Shown: in pieces, positions 62,135 through 64,000 of the stretch | Layout: every line of letters starts with the position of its first letter | Position numbering within the stretch: the first letter of the stretch is position 1 | Source of the DNA: a candidate division Zixibacteria bacterium HGW-Zixibacteria-1 | GTDB taxonomy: Bacteria > Zixibacteria > MSB-5A5 > GN15 > PGXB01 | Direction: 5' to 3' | DNA length: 64,000 nt | NCBI GenBank assembly: GCA_002838945.1 | Contig: PGXB01000031.1 | Coordinates: 24,385-88,384, forward strand | Position numbers and translations under genes: made by a program | The notes under the pieces: model-generated | Seen by the model: the letters and a program-made list of their open reading frames with translations, nothing else | What the model was told of the DNA's origin: nothing | Databases searched by the model: none

Positions 62135-63720
62135 TTCAGCTTCAAAAGCTGTATAAGACCGACGAGAAGATTGCCGAGAGGCTGGGCAATGTTTCGCCTC
62201 AGCTGGTGGCATATTGGCGGCGCAAGAAAAATATCCCGAAACATTCCTTTCCGAAATTCTCCCGTCAGGATATCAAGGATTTGTGGGAACGGTACGGCGA
62301 TGATTACCGCTGCGGTCTGGATCTGGGTATTTCCAAAGCGGCCTTCTATAATTGGCGAAGGAAATATGATCTGAAGGATAAACCGGCTTTCCTTAAGCTG
62401 GAGCAGCTGGAACTGGATCTGGGCGGGCCGGGCAAAACGACCGTCAGAAAGCATCAATACGGGCATCAGACCATCGTTCAGAAAATTCTTGCCGAGCGGG
62501 GCCGGTTGGACAAAATCGAAGTCGGCGAAGTTGTCGAGGTCGAGCCGGATCTGGCCATGTCGCATGATAACACCGGCGCGGTCATCGAACAGTTTCAGCA
62601 GATGGGTCTGAATTACATCTGGAACCCGAATCGGGTTGTCATCGTTCTCGATCATGGCGCGCCCACTGTGTCGAACAGCCTGCCCGAAACGCATAAATTG
62701 ATTCGTGACTTCGTCAAAAGACAGAGTATTAAATATTTCTATGATATATATGAAGGTGCCTGCCATCAGGTGGTCGTGGAGAAAGGGCATATTCTTCCGG
62801 GGCAACTGGCGGTCGGGACCGACCCGCGGACGACTTCTTATGGATGCATTGATTCTTTTGCGGTCGGCATCGATGCCGCGGAGATGGCGTCCCTCTGGGC
62901 ACAGGGGAAAATGCGGTTTACGGTACCGTCCACCATAAAAATTATCATCAACGGCAAAGTACCGCGCGGCGTTTTTGCCCGCGATATAATCCTTTTTGTC
63001 GCCCGGAAATTGACGGAAAATGTGGCCGATGCGAAAGCCATCGAGTTTTACGGCACGACCGTATCGCAGATGTCGGTTTCGGAACGGTTTACCATGACCA
63101 ACCTGGCGGCCGAGCTGGGCGCGCGGGCGGCGGTCTGTTCTTTTGATTCGATTACGCGCCGATTCCTGGCGGGGCGGACCAAAATGCCGTATCGTCCGGC
63201 TATCGCCGACAAGGATGCCGAGTACGAAGCGACGTATGAATTCAATATCGATCATATTATACCTCAGATTGCCGGGCCCTCGGGGATTGCCAGTGTCGAT
63301 GATGTCGCCCGGATCGCCGGTCTGCCGATCAATCAGGTCGTAATCGGTTCCTGCGCCAACGGGCGTTTCGATGATCTGCGCATCGCCGCCGATATTCTCA
63401 AGGACAAGAACGTGCATTCCGATGTGCGGCTCCTCATTTATCCCGGATCCCGTTCGATATATCTGGAAGCCTTGAAAAAAGGCCTTATCCGCGTTTTTGT
63501 CGAAGCGGGCGCACTGGTGCTCGGGCCCGGATGCGGCGCCTGCCCGGGATCGGCCCGCGGCATGCTGGCTTCGGGGGAGCGATGTCTCGCCACGACAGCC
63601 AACAGCAGTTCCGGTCAAACGGAAGCGGGCGAGCCCGAGATCTATCAGGTGTCGCCGGCGACGGCGGCCATCTCGGCCGTCAAGGGTGTCATCACCGACC
63701 CGACCGCCTTCGTGAAGTAA
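62098..63720 (+). CDS. Two HTH units fused to an altered aconitase/IPM-dehydratase-like domain
   Basis: A 540-residue fusion. Residues about 9-48 (IAERLGNVSPQLVAYWRRKK) and about 55-95 (GLDLGISKAAFYNWRRK) are two helix-turn-helix-like units absent from normal LeuC. Residues about 120-540 match the IPM-dehydratase/aconitase large subunit, with Fe-S ligands Cys419 (IGSCANGRFDDL), Cys479 and Cys482 (GPGCGACPG). Two active-site motifs differ: the usual DSHT is DPRT (about 242-245), losing the catalytic Ser-His, and the Arg-bearing NRNFxGR is NSSSGQTEAG (about 502-511). A cluster without normal catalysis and with DNA-binding units suggests a Fe-S or metabolite sensor; that is inferred. Two offset single-base errors in the last motif are possible. 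No small-subunit gene follows. Confidence 0.75.
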   Translation: MPRRKIPTKSELIQLQKLYKTDEKIAERLGNVSPQLVAYWRRKKNIPKHSFPKFSRQDIKDLWERYGDDYRCGLDLGISKAAFYNWRRKYDLKDKPAFLKLEQLELDLGGPGKTTVRKHQYGHQTIVQKILAERGRLDKIEVGEVVEVEPDLAMSHDNTGAVIEQFQQMGLNYIWNPNRVVIVLDHGAPTVSNSLPETHKLIRDFVKRQSIKYFYDIYEGACHQVVVEKGHILPGQLAVGTDPRTTSYGCIDSFAVGIDAAEMASLWAQGKMRFTVPSTIKIIINGKVPRGVFARDIILFVARKLTENVADAKAIEFYGTTVSQMSVSERFTMTNLAAELGARAAVCSFDSITRRFLAGRTKMPYRPAIADKDAEYEATYEFNIDHIIPQIAGPSGIASVDDVARIAGLPINQVVIGSCANGRFDDLRIAADILKDKNVHSDVRLLIYPGSRSIYLEALKKGLIRVFVEAGALVLGPGCGACPGSARGMLASGERCLATTANSSSGQTEAGEPEIYQVSPATAAISAVKGVITDPTAFVK

Positions 63721-63742
63721 TCAGGTTTTCCCGTACCAATAT

Positions 63743-63786
63743 TGTCATTCCCGCCCGCCTTGGCGGATAAACTCCGACGGGAATCC
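63743..63786. repeat. Dispersed-repeat-like palindrome
   Basis: An imperfect inverted repeat with arms GTCATTCCCG and CGGGAATCC around CCGCCTTGGCGG. Palindromes of this kind often occur in many copies in bacterial intergenic regions; only one is seen in this window. Confidence 0.5.
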
Positions 63787-63962
63787 ATTATCAAATGCAC
63801 ACATGGCATTCTGTGACCGAATTACCATCAAATTGATGTAGTGACCCCACCGATTGTGACCGAAAATCCCTTGTAAGCTTTATGCCTTCTTTTGCTTGCA
63901 CGGAATTGGCTTTGTTTTTGCGTTTTTAAAATTTTGGATTCCCTAAATTCACAAACGAAGTG

Positions 63963-63983
63963 CAACACCTGTATAAGGTGTTG
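63963..63983. repeat. Inverted repeat just before a possible transposase start
   Basis: CAACACC and GGTGTTG flank TGTATAA. The preceding bases ACGAAGTGCAACACC resemble, from memory, the ends of IS30-type elements. The upstream stretch 63787-63962 shows no gene. Confidence 0.4.
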
Positions 63984-63985
63984 TT

Positions 63986-64000
63986 ATGGGACAAATCTAC
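63986..64000 (+). CDS. Possible first codons of an IS30-type transposase (cut by window edge)
   Basis: ATGGGACAAATCTAC reads MGQIY at the right edge. Together with the GTGCAACA-type end and inverted repeat just upstream, it may be the start of an IS30-family transposase. Only five codons are visible, so this rests on pattern memory. Confidence 0.3.

Noticed and set aside
62131..63618. A 495-codon open frame on the minus strand opposite the HTH-aconitase gene
   Set aside because: It mirrors the codon bias of the plus-strand gene, has no domain I recognise and no ribosome-binding site; the plus strand has clear family motifs.

Overview
The window reads as a chromosomal segment of a Gram-negative, motile bacterium, most likely from the Fibrobacteres-Chlorobi-Bacteroidetes superphylum; a Zixibacteria-like lineage is my best guess. 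The guess rests on dockerin-type C-terminal tails on two large secreted peptidases, a diderm type IV pilus secretin operon, tandem outer-membrane-like proteins and gene order. It is an inference from family style; no 16S rRNA lies in the window. I saw no rRNA, tRNA or CRISPR array.

Layout. 1-4.6 kb: AlkA-type glycosylase, M29 aminopeptidase and a convergent subtilisin-PKD-dockerin protease. 4.9-10.8 kb: pseudopilin and a pilM-N-O-P-Q operon in which the AMIN domain sits on PilP, not PilQ. 10.9-16.3 kb: a large Ig-like lipoprotein, then an acyl-CoA synthetase - YjbQ - MtnA operon. 16.5-18.5 kb: an AT-rich pair (DUF4062 protein and a TIR/deoxyribosyltransferase-like protein) that looks acquired. 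18.5-25.9 kb: metallopeptidase, exonuclease, a broken mscS, a HutH-like lyase with an Ala-Cys-Gly MIO triad behind a structured leader, a nest of palindromic repeats, a DinB-like protein, an MFS transporter and a secreted 18-residue-repeat solenoid. 26-33.4 kb: ABC exporter, GalT, LTA-synthase-like protein, an atypical signal peptidase I, YbjQ and an ECF sigma/anti-sigma pair with the anti-sigma broken. 33.5-41.1 kb, minus strand: recN, dnaG, mutS2, cvpA, yqeY, rpsU and a HIT protein. 41.3-46.1 kb, plus strand: motAB, yebC and ruvCAB. 46.2-54.98 kb: M14 carboxypeptidase with dockerins, two paralogous envelope proteins, TSUP and two EamA transporters and an OmpA-family protein. 55.1-64 kb: a peroxiredoxin whose peroxidatic residue is encoded by an in-frame UGA followed by a SECIS-like hairpin, GNAT, DUF362-ferredoxin, a small secreted protein beside a TPR-GAF-sigma54 activator, a 22-residue Lys-rich micro-ORF with its own promoter and terminator, a HIT hydrolase overlapping an HTH-aconitase fusion, and possibly the first codons of an IS30-type transposase at the right edge.

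The strongest leads are the selenoprotein peroxiredoxin with its SECIS candidate, the HTH-aconitase fusion whose active-site motifs are altered (a possible DNA-binding metabolite or Fe-S sensor), the 22-codon lysine-rich gene, the signal peptidase lacking its catalytic lysine, and the DUF4062/TIR-like pair. Two genes (mscS and the anti-sigma gene) each lack roughly 20 codons with a frameshift; these may be real lesions or assembly errors.
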